Position numbers and translations under genes: made by a program. 64,000 nt of DNA from Agroathelia rolfsii (taxonomy: Eukaryota > Basidiomycota > Agaricomycetes > Amylocorticiales > Amylocorticiaceae). The notes below the pieces were generated by a model that saw nothing but the letters and a program-made list of their open reading frames with translations, was not told the origin of the DNA and did not search any database. The DNA lies in assembly GCA_018343915.1 (NCBI GenBank), contig JABRWF010000002.1, positions 3,906,001 to 3,970,000 on the forward strand. The letters are read 5' to 3'. This document shows, one piece after another, positions 11,913-21,918 of this stretch (position 1 is its first letter; each line of letters starts with the position of its first letter).

Positions 11913-12079
11913 GCTTTATTGTATTTAGAACACTTGTCATCTAACTTGGTATCGGATTTGCAAAAACTCTCCCGAGGGTGGAATAGGAATGAATGGGCAT
12001 CAACAAATACTGCAGGCAAGCAGAGGTTAAGCTGGTTGAGGTTCAACTTGAACTTGAAGAGATACTACTGTGACGCCTG

Positions 12080-12320
12080 GTCACGAGATCAAACGAGGAT
12101 GCATATGACAGGCACAAAGTAAAATCGAATGAAGCTGCTGTATCTACACACACATCGACTGCCTTATATGCATTTTCTGAGTAAATTCCATCTCCTCCCA
12201 ACCCGTTCCACTAGGGACTGCCTAGAGTCCGACGAATGCGAAAGAAAAGATAAAACAAAATACTGCTCGATTGATGAGGCCGGCGAGAGTCGGTGTGACG
12301 GTTAAGTCACGAGATCAAAC
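12080..12320. repeat. Diverged direct repeat, two copies 226 bp apart
   Basis: GTCACGAGATCAAAC occurs at 12080-12094 and again at 12306-12320, each preceded by a TGACG at 12071 and 12296. Similarity continues weakly downstream: both are followed by ACACACA and AAATTCCATCTCCTCC / AAATCCAATCTCCTCC. This looks like an old local duplication of about 220 bp. Confidence 0.6.
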
Positions 12321-12554
12321 AACAAAATGATAGACACGATGTGGGATTGCAAAAAGAACTATTGTAGCACACACAAAGTAGACAGGTATTTATACGAAAA
12401 TCCAATCTCCTCCAAGCCCACCATCCACATGCATACAGATAAGAAACTACGCCAGGGGAAATATGAAATGATGAAGTACGCCCGCTGCCCTATGTGAAAT
12501 GGCACGGCGGGGCGTGACCACTCGCGACGCGGCGGAGTTGTGACGAATAACGCT

Positions 12555-12594
12555 GCGCCATCACAGTCGGGCCGCGCGTGACTGTAGGTGGCGC
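12555..12594. repeat. Near-perfect inverted repeat (stem-loop) in a GC-rich island
   Basis: The arm GCGCCATCACAGTC at 12555-12568 is mirrored by GACTGTAGGTGGCGC at 12580-12594, separated by an 11-base GC-rich loop. It sits in a GC-rich patch (about 12480-12600) inside otherwise AT-rich DNA between F-box copies. It could be a terminal or internal part of a small non-autonomous element. Confidence 0.6.
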
Positions 12595-12756
12595 ACCATC
12601 ATACAAACTCAGCAAAATGTTCCACGTTCAGCGTGTCCCGGACCTTCCTTAGTACTACGAGTAGCAGTATCATGTTATGTTGTTTTCAACGATTTTTTGG
12701 ACGTGCAAATACTATTAGTGTACATATTTAGCAGTATAATACACGACGCCGTATGA

Positions 12757-14241
12757 CTAGCCCAAATATTCAATCCTTACATTCATCACATTGTCTACTA
12801 GCCAGTCATAATCGACATCGTCCATGTTTTCGAATCCGAGTCCTTCGAGTTCGATATAAGCAATCCTCGCGATATTCCTAGCATCCCCAGATCTATCAAA
12901 GCTGTCAGAGTTAACCTTTGTCATTTGTGTCTCGAACGCCGCAAGTCGAGATGCTACAAGGGTCTTGATTGAAGCCACAGATACTCGATCAGAGGCATCT
13001 TTCTCACTAATCGACAGCGTAGTCAGCTCTGGACACCTCCAGTTGGCGGTGTTTGAGCCAAATGACATGCGGTTCATAGTGAGAGAGGTAAAGGAGAGGC
13101 AGTCGCGTATTGCCAAGGTACGCGCGTTTGATCCCTGCAAGATTGGTCCTAGGTCTTCAGTGAGAGCTTCATCTGTCAATGTCAAACATTCGATCTGGGG
13201 AACACGACTCGGATTTACGTCTGAAATTGGACAATTTTTGATATCCAGATATTCTATGACCGATTCGTTGTCTCCGAGCAGACACAGGATCGCTGCGGTT
13301 GCGGACGGTGCGAGGTTCTCGAGAACGAGATGGTTCGGTTGCAGCCAGTGCTCAAATCTAAATTTCTTTGCGTGAGTCATCACATCCTGCACCTCTTCAG
13401 AATTGAATTGGATGCGCGTCAGCGAAAGGTGATTCAATCTGCACTTGAATAACGATTCAAGTGCACAGAAAGTATCTAATAATGGGAGCTCAACTCCTTG
13501 CCCTGAGTTAGGATGGGCTATATCTAACACGGCTAAGCTCCTTATCGAGTCGATGTGACTTGATAGAATCCATCTGCGTGGTATGATATGGCGTAAAATG
13601 TAGGCATCTAGTGTCATCTCGGTGATTTGAGAGCTACGTAAATGACTTATGATGTTTTCACCACGAAACGGGATATTCTGGCGATTGTTAGTCCAGGAAC
13701 TGGTGTGCAATCCTATCAAGACGGGTGCATCTCCAGAGAGGTACTTCCAGAGAGGAGAAAGCGACGACTGATAGATAGTCCAAACGCGGATAGTTTGACA
13801 ACGACTGACGTGACCAGCAAGAACCTTCATGAAGGCATCCATTCGGTGATATTCAAGAGGGTCCGTTGTGAATTCATCTCGCCTCGAAATATAAACATTT
13901 ATCTTGTGGCTTCCAGACGCATCAAGCTCCCTGCTCAACTGCAAAGCTGAAGACGATCGGCGGCCAATATCGACAAAGACATATGTCCAGAATTCTGGAA
14001 TGCCCAAACAAGCCTTGTTCCAAGCGGAACAAACATAGGCAATGCAGTATGGAAAGAAAGATAGATACTTCATCGATTTATCATCGCGTGCGGGCCATGC
14101 CTTCGTGAAGATATGTAGGTTAAAAACAAGGCAAAATATATTTTGAAGTATTTCCGCTGGGAGGGAGCCTGCGCCGCTGGTAGGTGGTAAGTATCCAGGA
14201 TAGATGCAGTTCAGGTTTTGTGGGACTTGGATGTCGGACAT
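12757..14241 (-). CDS. F-box-like / LRR-like protein, intact copy
   Basis: A single-exon gene of 494 residues. An F-box-like start SLPAEILQNIFCLVF is followed by AYVCSAWNKACLGIPEFW, the arrangement seen in the large Agaricomycete F-box family (LPxEIL, then V-W-x-x-I-A, then PxLW). The remainder has irregular leucine-rich repeats such as LNHLSLTRIQFNSEEV and IEYLDIKNCPISDV. By family analogy the protein would bind Skp1 through the F-box and recruit a target through the repeats. It is the only uninterrupted member of a three-copy tandem. A TATATATATA run sits directly 5' of the ATG. No introns are needed, unlike most genes in the window. Substrate and essentiality cannot be inferred. Confidence 0.75.
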   Translation of the reverse strand: MSDIQVPQNLNCIYPGYLPPTSGAGSLPAEILQNIFCLVFNLHIFTKAWPARDDKSMKYLSFFPYCIAYVCSAWNKACLGIPEFWTYVFVDIGRRSSSALQLSRELDASGSHKINVYISRRDEFTTDPLEYHRMDAFMKVLAGHVSRCQTIRVWTIYQSSLSPLWKYLSGDAPVLIGLHTSSWTNNRQNIPFRGENIISHLRSSQITEMTLDAYILRHIIPRRWILSSHIDSIRSLAVLDIAHPNSGQGVELPLLDTFCALESLFKCRLNHLSLTRIQFNSEEVQDVMTHAKKFRFEHWLQPNHLVLENLAPSATAAILCLLGDNESVIEYLDIKNCPISDVNPSRVPQIECLTLTDEALTEDLGPILQGSNARTLAIRDCLSFTSLTMNRMSFGSNTANWRCPELTTLSISEKDASDRVSVASIKTLVASRLAAFETQMTKVNSDSFDRSGDARNIARIAYIELEGLGFENMDDVDYDWLVDNVMNVRIEYLG

Positions 14242-14756
14242 TATATATATATTGCCCGTCTTAGTCAGAATTCAGGTGTTGCCCAAGGCCATATGGCCTG
14301 AGATGAAGATGGACTTCAAAAAGAGGACAAACAATGTGGGGCGTCAACAGAGAGGAAGGCCCACAAGAGGTCTGTCCGTGTTTGCCAGTCGTTTTCGGCC
14401 GATTAAAGTCGGATTTCTTACTGGCATATAGATTATACCCGAGGTATGCCTGTTATCGATTATCAACTATGAACGCAATATGAGCGTTCTAACTGACCTG
14501 GAATAACGCCCAAATCGACACTCACCTATTGATGATTGCAGTGACGATACAACGATTGTTACAAATACTATAGCATTACATGCAGCATGGTATATGTGGA
14601 CAAGACTCTTAATTGACGCTATGCTTGATTGTCCTGAGTGGTTTTGATACAGGAAAATCGTTAATTGGAATAGTATTGGACGGTTCTATTACTTAATTCC
14701 AGGTCATGGAGACATACTATCGATTATATCGGGCGCAAATGGCGGGTAGTAGTTGA
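14242..14756. other. Spacer upstream of F-box copy 2
   Basis: AT-rich; includes the TATA-like run at 14242-14255. No coding signal is seen before the relic at 14757. Confidence 0.5.
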
Positions 14757-15289
14757 TTAATATTCATATGCGCCTGATCTACATATGATCATCCTTAAGT
14801 CTTCGGAAGCGTCCACCTTCTCTACCTCCAACGTGTGAACTTTGGGAACATACTCAAGAATAATTTCTGAGAGAGAGCGGTTTTTTATTGTAAATATGTC
14901 TGTGTTTGGATACCTCACAACTGTAATAGCGCATATGGCTTCCATCGTTGCCCTCAAGATGCAAAAGAAACAAGAACTAAACACAAGTCTGCTCGATGTC
15001 ACGTCCTATACTTCCTCTGGATCAAAGTGGATAGTAACCAAATACAAAGATGGCAGTGCGTACAGGAGACTAAGCGCAGAGGAAGCGCCAATCAATGGGA
15101 GCTCCATTCCGTGGCTATTGTTTAAGCAGAAATAATTCAAGATAGTTAATTTCGTCAATGTGCACATGAGGTTTGTGATTACCCATTGTTGTAAGACAAG
15201 ACTTTTCATGACGGAGTCTAGTTTCGTCTTCTTAAAGTGAGGGTTATATAATTCATCCGTGGCATATGCATCACTGAGCGCAGTAATCC
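14757..15289 (-). pseudogene. F-box/LRR-like relic, tandem copy 3 (middle portion only)
   Basis: Translation in shifting frames aligns with the middle of the intact copy. ITALSDAY parallels ITEMTLDAY. QQWVITNLMCTLTKLTILN parallels the RRWILSSHIDSIRSLAVLD block. GMELPLIGASSALSLLYALP parallels GVELPLLDTFCALESLF. HFDPEEV parallels QFNSEEV and is followed by an in-frame TAG where the intact copy continues. FTIKNRSLSEI...VHTLEVEK parallels YLDIKNCPISDV...IECLTLTD. The F-box start and the C-terminus were not found. This is a dead fragment of the same family as its two neighbours. Confidence 0.6.
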
Positions 15290-15670
15290 TGTAGTGGGTG
15301 GGATAGGAATGGAATTCTTTCGAAGTCGGGGCAAACGTGTCACACCACTAGAAGAAATGTATGGAGAGTGATGGCGCATGGTCAACTTGGTATGTGCGAG
15401 TTCTGCAGAAGCAAGTGGGAGGAAGATATGACGGACATAACACGCATGACCATGACGTCCAAGTGCAAGTGCGAACTAGTCGTTAATGCTGTCCATTGTG
15501 CACATGTAACTTAAACAACTTGATTATTCAGGCAAAACAAGTATTTGAATACTACTATACAATGAGCTCTGACAAGCCGTTCAAAACTCAGATTTGACTG
15601 CCAACTTCTTTTGATACTTAGGTCATGACGTATGATAGCTGCCAAGGTAGCACTAGTATGTAGTGGGCAT
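15290..15670. other. Intergenic region
   Basis: No gene seen between the F-box relic and the dienelactone hydrolase stop codon; AT-rich with no repeat structure that I can support. Confidence 0.45.
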
Positions 15671-16713
15671 TCACCAAGCCCCCTGGAAGAAATGAGCAAG
15701 CCGAGTGTACACATCATGGTACCTGCAAGTCATCATTGAGCATGATTAAGAGCAACATGGCTAATGCAAGTGGACTCACTGTTTCTTGTTTTCTTCATCC
15801 TCCAGATTTGCACGAGCAGCCGCCCAGCCATGGAACATGTCCGTATAGTTCTTGCTATCGTTCTTCGACGCAAATGATTTCTTGCTGATCACGTCAACAA
15901 TTTTCTCGTACTGTTGCGCATACACGGTATCATCAGCATCCGTCTGTTGATTCTGCACACATAGCATAAAAAAAAGTCTTACTTCTTCCACAGGCTCGTC
16001 TTTAGAGATGTATATTCCCAGAGGTAATTCCAACTTGCTCGCATCGTCGACACTGAGCATTGCCGGGTGCACGATCGCTGCCGCATCAAACGGCGTACCT
16101 TTTCCCTCAGAAGAGGAAGCCTTGATTGTGACCTTGCCACCCCAGCAGAACCCGTAGACGCCTAGCTTCTTCACACCGGCCGTAGCCCTGAGGAAATTTC
16201 CGAACTCGACTAGCTTAGCTGTGTTTGCCTCGGGCTCTGCGGTGGTGCCAAAGAAGTTCTGCAATTCCGCACCCTCCTGTTCGTCCTTGGGTGGGAATTT
16301 TTCGGTGGGATAAGGCTCATTCGGCTCAAAGAAGTCGGGCATATAGACAGTAGTGTTAAGGGCTTCAGCGAGGATATCAGCCCCTTGGCGTGTTTGTGGA
16401 TAGAACCTATGATACAATTGTACATACAAATTGGCGTGTTGGTGACCAATCTTAATACATTTGTAGAACTCATGTTGATTCTTACCCAAATATGTCATAG
16501 ACTGAGACAAGGGCTGACTCGTTGCTCCCAGCTCCCGTCACATAGACCTGTAAAATCATGGAGTTAAGGATGAGAGAAATTGGGATTATGTCTCCTCTGC
16601 CTTGCCCTGTTGAATCTGCCAACCGACCGGTATTCACCCTTGGGGGTGTAGTTTGATTGAACAGGAGGAATAGAACAGCAAGCCTTATTGGTGTTGTGAA
16701 CAGTGTGAGACAT
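15671..16713 (-). CDS. Dienelactone hydrolase family alpha/beta hydrolase
   Basis: A predicted 258-residue cytosolic hydrolase. Exons: 16713-16606, 16547-16486, 16406-15983, 15910-15780 and 15722-15671. The DLH catalytic triad is visible: nucleophile Cys in YGFCWGGKV, Asp in ISKDEPVEE, His in MFHGWAAARAN. Other family blocks are VYDIFGFYPQTRQGAD and VYMPDFFEP. The first intron (16605-16548) appears to use a GC donor (AGG/GCAAGG), because only that junction keeps frame into VYVTGAG. The intron 15982-15911 is 72 nt and stop-free, so retention would add 24 residues right after the catalytic Asp segment; the family alignment runs PVEE directly into YEKIVD and supports splicing. Fungal members act on lactone or carboxymethylenebutenolide-like substrates; the substrate here is unknown. 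Confidence 0.85.
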
Positions 16714-18361
16714 GTTTCGAATATGTGGATCGCAGCAGTATGAGCGATGAGATAAGGTGGGGAAAGTGCCAATGGTGTAGTTGGTGGGGAGAATATATAC
16801 GTTGCTGGGAGCACCGTCGAAACTATGACCCAATGTCAGGAATCTAATCACAGATGAGATCATACGCCCCATGGGTACATCTGATCAGCATCCGATAATA
16901 TTTCTGTTCAATATGGCTTCAACCGACCGTCGACTAAAGCCCCTGGCGACTTGAGCTGCACTCAGGCTGCCAGTGTAGTATGTGCAAGTGGATAATAAAT
17001 TACCGGGCCTGAGATTATTCTTGTTTGAAATGATGCTTGGAGGGCCTTGTAGAAGACCTCGTCTTAAAAGGCATCCTTTCATTATTTTGAATCTTTCAGG
17101 TATGACTTAGACCTGAGAAATGCGACAAAACCTGAAGCTGAAGAGGCCTAGCCAAACTGAGTGAGGTGATGTCATATCTGAGTATATCGGAGTTTCAAAC
17201 TTCTAACCCAGTCACATCGATCCGTCGCGCTTCCTTTTTTTTTTCTCTTAACCAAGAATCCCCGGCTACGACCTGTGCAAGAGTTGCACAGGTAACTCGA
17301 CGTCCTCAACGCCTCCAGCGACGAAGGGTATCACGTATGCTGGGTTAGAAAGAAAACCCTATGAGAGCCCAATTAAGCCGGAGCGTCTTCCAGCTCATGC
17401 GACTGTTCCATCGTGAACGGCGGGGGAGATGCTTGACTATGTGGCTCCGACAGGCACTTGTTCTTTCCTACTGCAATGCTTGTGTATTTCTATACTAAAA
17501 TCTATCAAGTCAATTCAATAACTATACTGGATAGTAATATGGGTTTCTGCGTCCATGATGGGAATACAGATCTCAGGAAGAAATGTCGAAATTTTGGAAC
17601 TAGGCTGGCTCTTATCAACTCCGACACGAGGAACAGACCGTATTAGATAGCCTATCATAATCATACCTCGCCAGATAAATCCCTAGTTCTCTCTCTTTTT
17701 TTCCCGTCTTCTGTGATTGTAATGTTATACCAGCGTCAGAACAACACACCGTGTAACTTATTTAAGGTTGAGGCCGTTTCCATGCATCTTGTTTCTAGTT
17801 TGAGACCAAGTCAAAAACTACGGTTGTACTAATAGAGGTTACTAAAAAAAGTTGCGCCGGGGGATATGGCCTCGACACAAGTATTATCACTTTTACTGCT
17901 GCAGCCCAAGTAGACTCTGGCTAGATGACCCACTCACCTCCGTACCGATCACGGAATATCCACTGCAGTCTTAACACCCTATTCATCGAAAACATTACCC
18001 ACATCTGGCCGCAGCCGTCGAAAGCGCAAAAATACATTATTGATTGTAAGCGGTGCATTCGGCTGCACACTTCTAAATCAGCCCACACGTTGGCACGGCA
18101 AGTCTACCATAATTCTTGTTGACATTCAACTAAGATGACACATGACCACCATTGCTTATCAACTACGGCGTCAGATGGCAATTACACTGATTCTTACTTC
18201 GTAAGACACACCGACAGATGGGAAATACCGTTATGTATCATCATGGTGTCATGATCCATCATCGTTATCCCGTATCGCTGGCCCCACTTGGTTTGTGCCA
18301 TGTATCGGCTAATGCATGTGGGCTCGCCGCTTGGTATTGGTCAAACAATAAAATCAGCTGA
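16714..18361. other. Intergenic region, 1.6 kb
   Basis: Upstream of both the dienelactone hydrolase (-) and the first SDR gene (+). I find only short open frames without domains and no RNA gene. It should include both promoters. Confidence 0.45.
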
Positions 18362-18370
18362 CATATAAAG
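18362..18370 (+). promoter_or_regulatory. TATA box of SDR copy 1
   Basis: CATATAAAG about 55-60 bases upstream of the SDR ATG at 18423, a typical fungal TATA-to-start spacing. Confidence 0.45.
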
Positions 18371-18422
18371 CTCTACATGTAGACTGCACTGTGCAGATAA
18401 TCGCTCATTGCGGTTTCCAATA

Positions 18423-19587
18423 ATGTCTTCCTCCCCTGTTTGGTTGGTTACTGGAACGAGCACTGGTTTTGGTCGTGAATTGACCCTGGTGCGATATTCA
18501 GTTACGTTTGTGGGGCATATTGATGTAATTGTTTTATTTTTAGGCTTTACTTGCCAAGGGGCATAAGGTTATTGCTACAGCACGTAGATTAACTTCCATC
18601 GACGATATTAAGGCTGCTGGTGCTGCGACTTTGGCTCTCGATGTTACCAGCCCACCCCAACTGCTTGAAAAAATTGCTCAGGAAGCTATCTCGATATATG
18701 GACATATTGATTATCTCGTCAATAACGCTGGGCAAGTGCTCTGCCACAAATCGCATGCAATCATTAACTCGAACAACACCCTTAGATACGTCCTGCTGGG
18801 TACAATAGAAGAATCATCTCCTCAAGAAATCTACGACCAGTTCAATACTAGTGCGCTGGAGTGTTTACTCTCTCATAACTTTGAATTTAATCCTGGCGAT
18901 CACAGATTTATTTGGTCTTTTGAACGTTACCAAAGCTTTCTTACCCCATTTTCGTGCCCGAAGGTCTGGTACTGTCGTCCTCATTTCTTCTAAAGGGGGG
19001 TGGGTATCGTACCCAGGCATTCCCTTTTATCATGCGACAAAATTTGCACTAGAAGCTATTGGGGAAGGACTGGCCTTCGAAGTCGCTCACCTTGGTATCA
19101 AAGTGCTCGTCATAGAGCCTGTAAGCACTGCTCAGTGCCGCATATCATAAGAACATATTTCATTAATACTTGGATCAATTTGATAGGGAAATTTCCGCAC
19201 ATCTGTCTTCGCAAAGGGATCAAACTTGGTGACCGCATCTCACAAGATTAAAGACTATGCTCCAGTTCGCGAAGGCTCAAACGCGGTTGTCTCTGCATTG
19301 GATGGTAACCAAACTGGAGATACCAAACTGGGAGTGCTGCGTATTATCGATGTGGTAACAGGTACGGGCATGGCTGCCGGAAAGCCGCCCCCACTTCGCG
19401 TCGCTCTGGGAAGGTACGGTCTGCCATTTTTCATGATTCGGAAAGCGTGGTGTGTTGATATATCATTTATAGTGATGCTGTTGAAGACATTGAAAAGAAA
19501 TGCAAGGACGAATTGCAGAATCTTCATTCGTGGAGAAACCTTTCAGTATCGACGGACCTCGAGTACTTTGCTGCCGATATTTCATAG
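18423..19587 (+). CDS. Short-chain dehydrogenase/reductase, copy 1
   Basis: A predicted 291-residue NAD(P)-dependent oxidoreductase. Exons: 18423-18488, 18544-18731, 18786-18850, 18906-19120, 19187-19413 and 19473-19587. Classical SDR motifs are present: cofactor loop TGTSTGFG, VNNAG, catalytic Ser in VVLISSKGGW and YHATK (Tyr/Lys). It belongs to the fungal subgroup with NAGY..LGTIEE and an extended C-terminus. All intron positions and phases match copy 2 at 23891. The second intron (18732-18785) starts with GCAAGT where copy 2 has GTACGT, so it is a probable GC-AG intron; it is 54 nt without stops, so its retention would insert 18 residues after NNAG. Substrate unknown. Confidence 0.88.
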
Positions 19588-20061
19588 GCCGTATGGTCGT
19601 GATCGCTGAGATTTTTTCAAGACTAGATTATTTCCTTCTTTCTGCCTTCTCTACATTGCATTGCTTGAATCTTGTTTGACGTCTATAATTGCACGCTTTT
19701 CTTCATATCATTGGTGTTCGGCCGCAGTAGCAGATGGCCTAGGAATGAACTACGGTCAACATACCCCGAAAGTCATATGTATACATTTTCAACCAGCAGC
19801 AACACATTGCTGGCAATTAATGTGTAGACAGTAAATTAGATTGCTCAGATATTAATACAGCTGTCTGTCACAGAATGATAGAATGCTCACCAACAGAAGC
19901 AAAAACGACTATGATGTGACTGGGGCGTCTGTTAGAGAATGCGTCTGATATACGACTAGTCGATGGAACAAGTGTAGTCCAGAAAAATGGCGCTTTATAG
20001 AATATAAGCTTTCTTGCATTGTCTGTGCAATGGATAGAAATAATTGCAATTATATTAATAG
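19588..20061. other. Intergenic region 3' of SDR copy 1
   Basis: AT-rich with no gene. The 3' end of the transposase relic begins at about 20062, and its true boundary may lie in this interval; I saw no terminal inverted repeat. Confidence 0.4.
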
Positions 20062-21918
20062 CTAACAAAAATCTATTCCAAATTTGTGTTGTAACTGAGA
20101 CTTAAAGCGGATTATAATCAATTGACGATAATACCATGATTTTTTGCGTCCTTCAAGTTGTGCATTGGTACTCAAACATTGGCAAAAAATGCTTCTGTTA
20201 GGACTGCGGTGTTGTGCTATGTAGCAGTCTGTTGTTGTACTATGCTGTTGTACTCCGTTGCAGCCTGTTTTGTCCTTGTTGAATACGCAGGTGGAAGGCT
20301 TTTCATTAGGATCATTCCCTTCAATGTCCATGTCATCATCAAATAAATCATCAGGCTGAAAACTATGATCCGAGCCAGAGCTGCTACTATTGTCTTCATC
20401 ATCTGTTAAGGAGTGTTGGGAAGATTGTGATTGGGAAGGGGTGCGTTTGATAAGGGTTGGTGTGTCATTATGCATCTGGTTATCAGCTAATAGCTCTGAA
20501 ATTTTGTCCTGAAGCATATCAAGATCTTCAGCTTCAATCATAACAAAGTTCTCTTCATTCTCATGCAACAGATGATTGTTGGATGTTCTTGTGGGTTTGG
20601 CATCAATGTTGTCATCATTGTCAGTATGGCTGGTACGTGATCCATTGGGAATACCTGAGCCCCACTTTATGCATAGATGATGTTGCAAAATCCCTTCAAT
20701 CCAATTATGCATTGTACCAAGCATAGTATGTGAGACATGGTCACGATATAAAAGCCGATGAAGGGATGACCAGCGTACGCCATATGTAGCAAAGATTTTT
20801 TTGCGTTCTTTTTTAGTTGTTGCTTGACGCCACTGCTCAGCGGCAGAACGGATGTTTGCTCCATTTTTCATCTAAAAAGATGATAATTTGACATTGTTGT
20901 CAATCTGATCAAGCTTCAACGTGCAAAAAGAGCAGAAGTTCTTAGACTTGACACTTGCATATCCTAGAAATTTTCAAACCGCAACAAGATCGCCAATTGC
21001 AGGAAGGACAGCGACACTTATTAGAGTACCTTCTGGATGATGATGAGTATGGATTACTTGACCATGCCAAAGATCATTTAGCTGGTCAACAATTGGATTA
21101 AGGAGGGAGGTGATAGTGGTGACTGTTGACTCTTTTTTTTTTTTTTTTGGGGGGGGGGGGGGAGTAAGACCAGCAAAGAATATGTTTTCAATGGAATGTT
21201 GCATATGAAATGGTAGATTTAGACAGAACATCATTACAGCGCCGCAAGAAACAGTCTTTCCAGAAACTTTATTCATAAATGGATTAAACCAATCAACATA
21301 GAAACTAAAAGTAAGGCAACCGGGAGATATTGTGAAAGGTCCCAGGCTTCGCCATGCTGGACTATCCTAGGTGGACTGCATGATGTTGGGATCTATTTGC
21401 CGATAGTGATGTGAAGCATCAATTAAATCTTCAATGCCAGGACGTGACAAGAAGTGTTCAAGCCAAGAAGGAAAATCTTGAGTACTATACAACCGACATG
21501 GAACATGCTTTGGGATACCGCGCGAGGTAAAGCAAATTGTCCATAGTTTTGTTCTACATTCCTTGCTTCGTGGTGATTCACAATAGTTACAGATATCTGG
21601 CATAGCTTCTAGGGGATATCGAGTAAAGCATTCTGGGCAGCAAGCAAATTGATTGATCTTGGGCTCAAGAGATAGATGAAGGATGAAAGTGCGGACATCA
21701 GAAGAGATGAATGTAGTTGGTTTTGTCCATACCCCCAACTGAGCGTTAGAAAATAAGAGAATCCCAATCTTGATAGCCGCTTCTATAATATACAATAAAA
21801 CTTTGAGTACTTGAGCAGTCCGGTCTTGACTAAGGCCAGCAATAATATTCAACCATACACTAAGCATGGATGACATGAGAGCAATTGATCGCTCTAGTGA
21901 AATGAGACCTAGAAACAA
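20062..21918 (-). mobile_element. CACTA/TNP2-like (Plavaka-type) transposase relic, central and C-terminal part
   Basis: The minus strand carries ordered blocks of the large Agaricomycete TNP2-like transposase. A cysteine cluster region comes first (RTFILHLSL, CCPECFTRYP, CNYCESPRSKECRT, WLEHFLSRPGIEDLID; 21918-21367). Next is a block with SIENIFFAGLTPPP, DQLNDLWHGQVI and VLPAIGDLVAV (21276-20974), then FCSFCTLKLDQID. Last is GVRWSSLHRLLYRD and TMLGTMHNWIEGILQHH (20871 onward) followed by an acidic/Ser-rich stretch. The frame is interrupted by a TGA at 20974-20976, a TAG at 20872-20874 and a lost frame near 20270. A T16G14 tract sits in the Pro/Lys codons after GLTPP. The element is dead. Family placement rests on my recognition of these blocks; no TIR or target duplication was identified. 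Confidence 0.7.
21133..21162. repeat. T16-G14 double homopolymer
   Basis: Sixteen T followed directly by fourteen G on the + strand, lying inside the transposase relic where it encodes a Pro run then a Lys run on the minus strand. It is a likely replication-slippage expansion of a short PPPK coding motif. Confidence 0.9.

Larger units (their letters stand above)
11873..12756. other. Intergenic region between F-box copies 1 and 2
   Basis: No gene is visible. The interval holds the T25 run, the direct repeat and the GC-rich inverted repeat listed separately, consistent with a repeat-derived spacer in a duplicated block. Confidence 0.5.
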
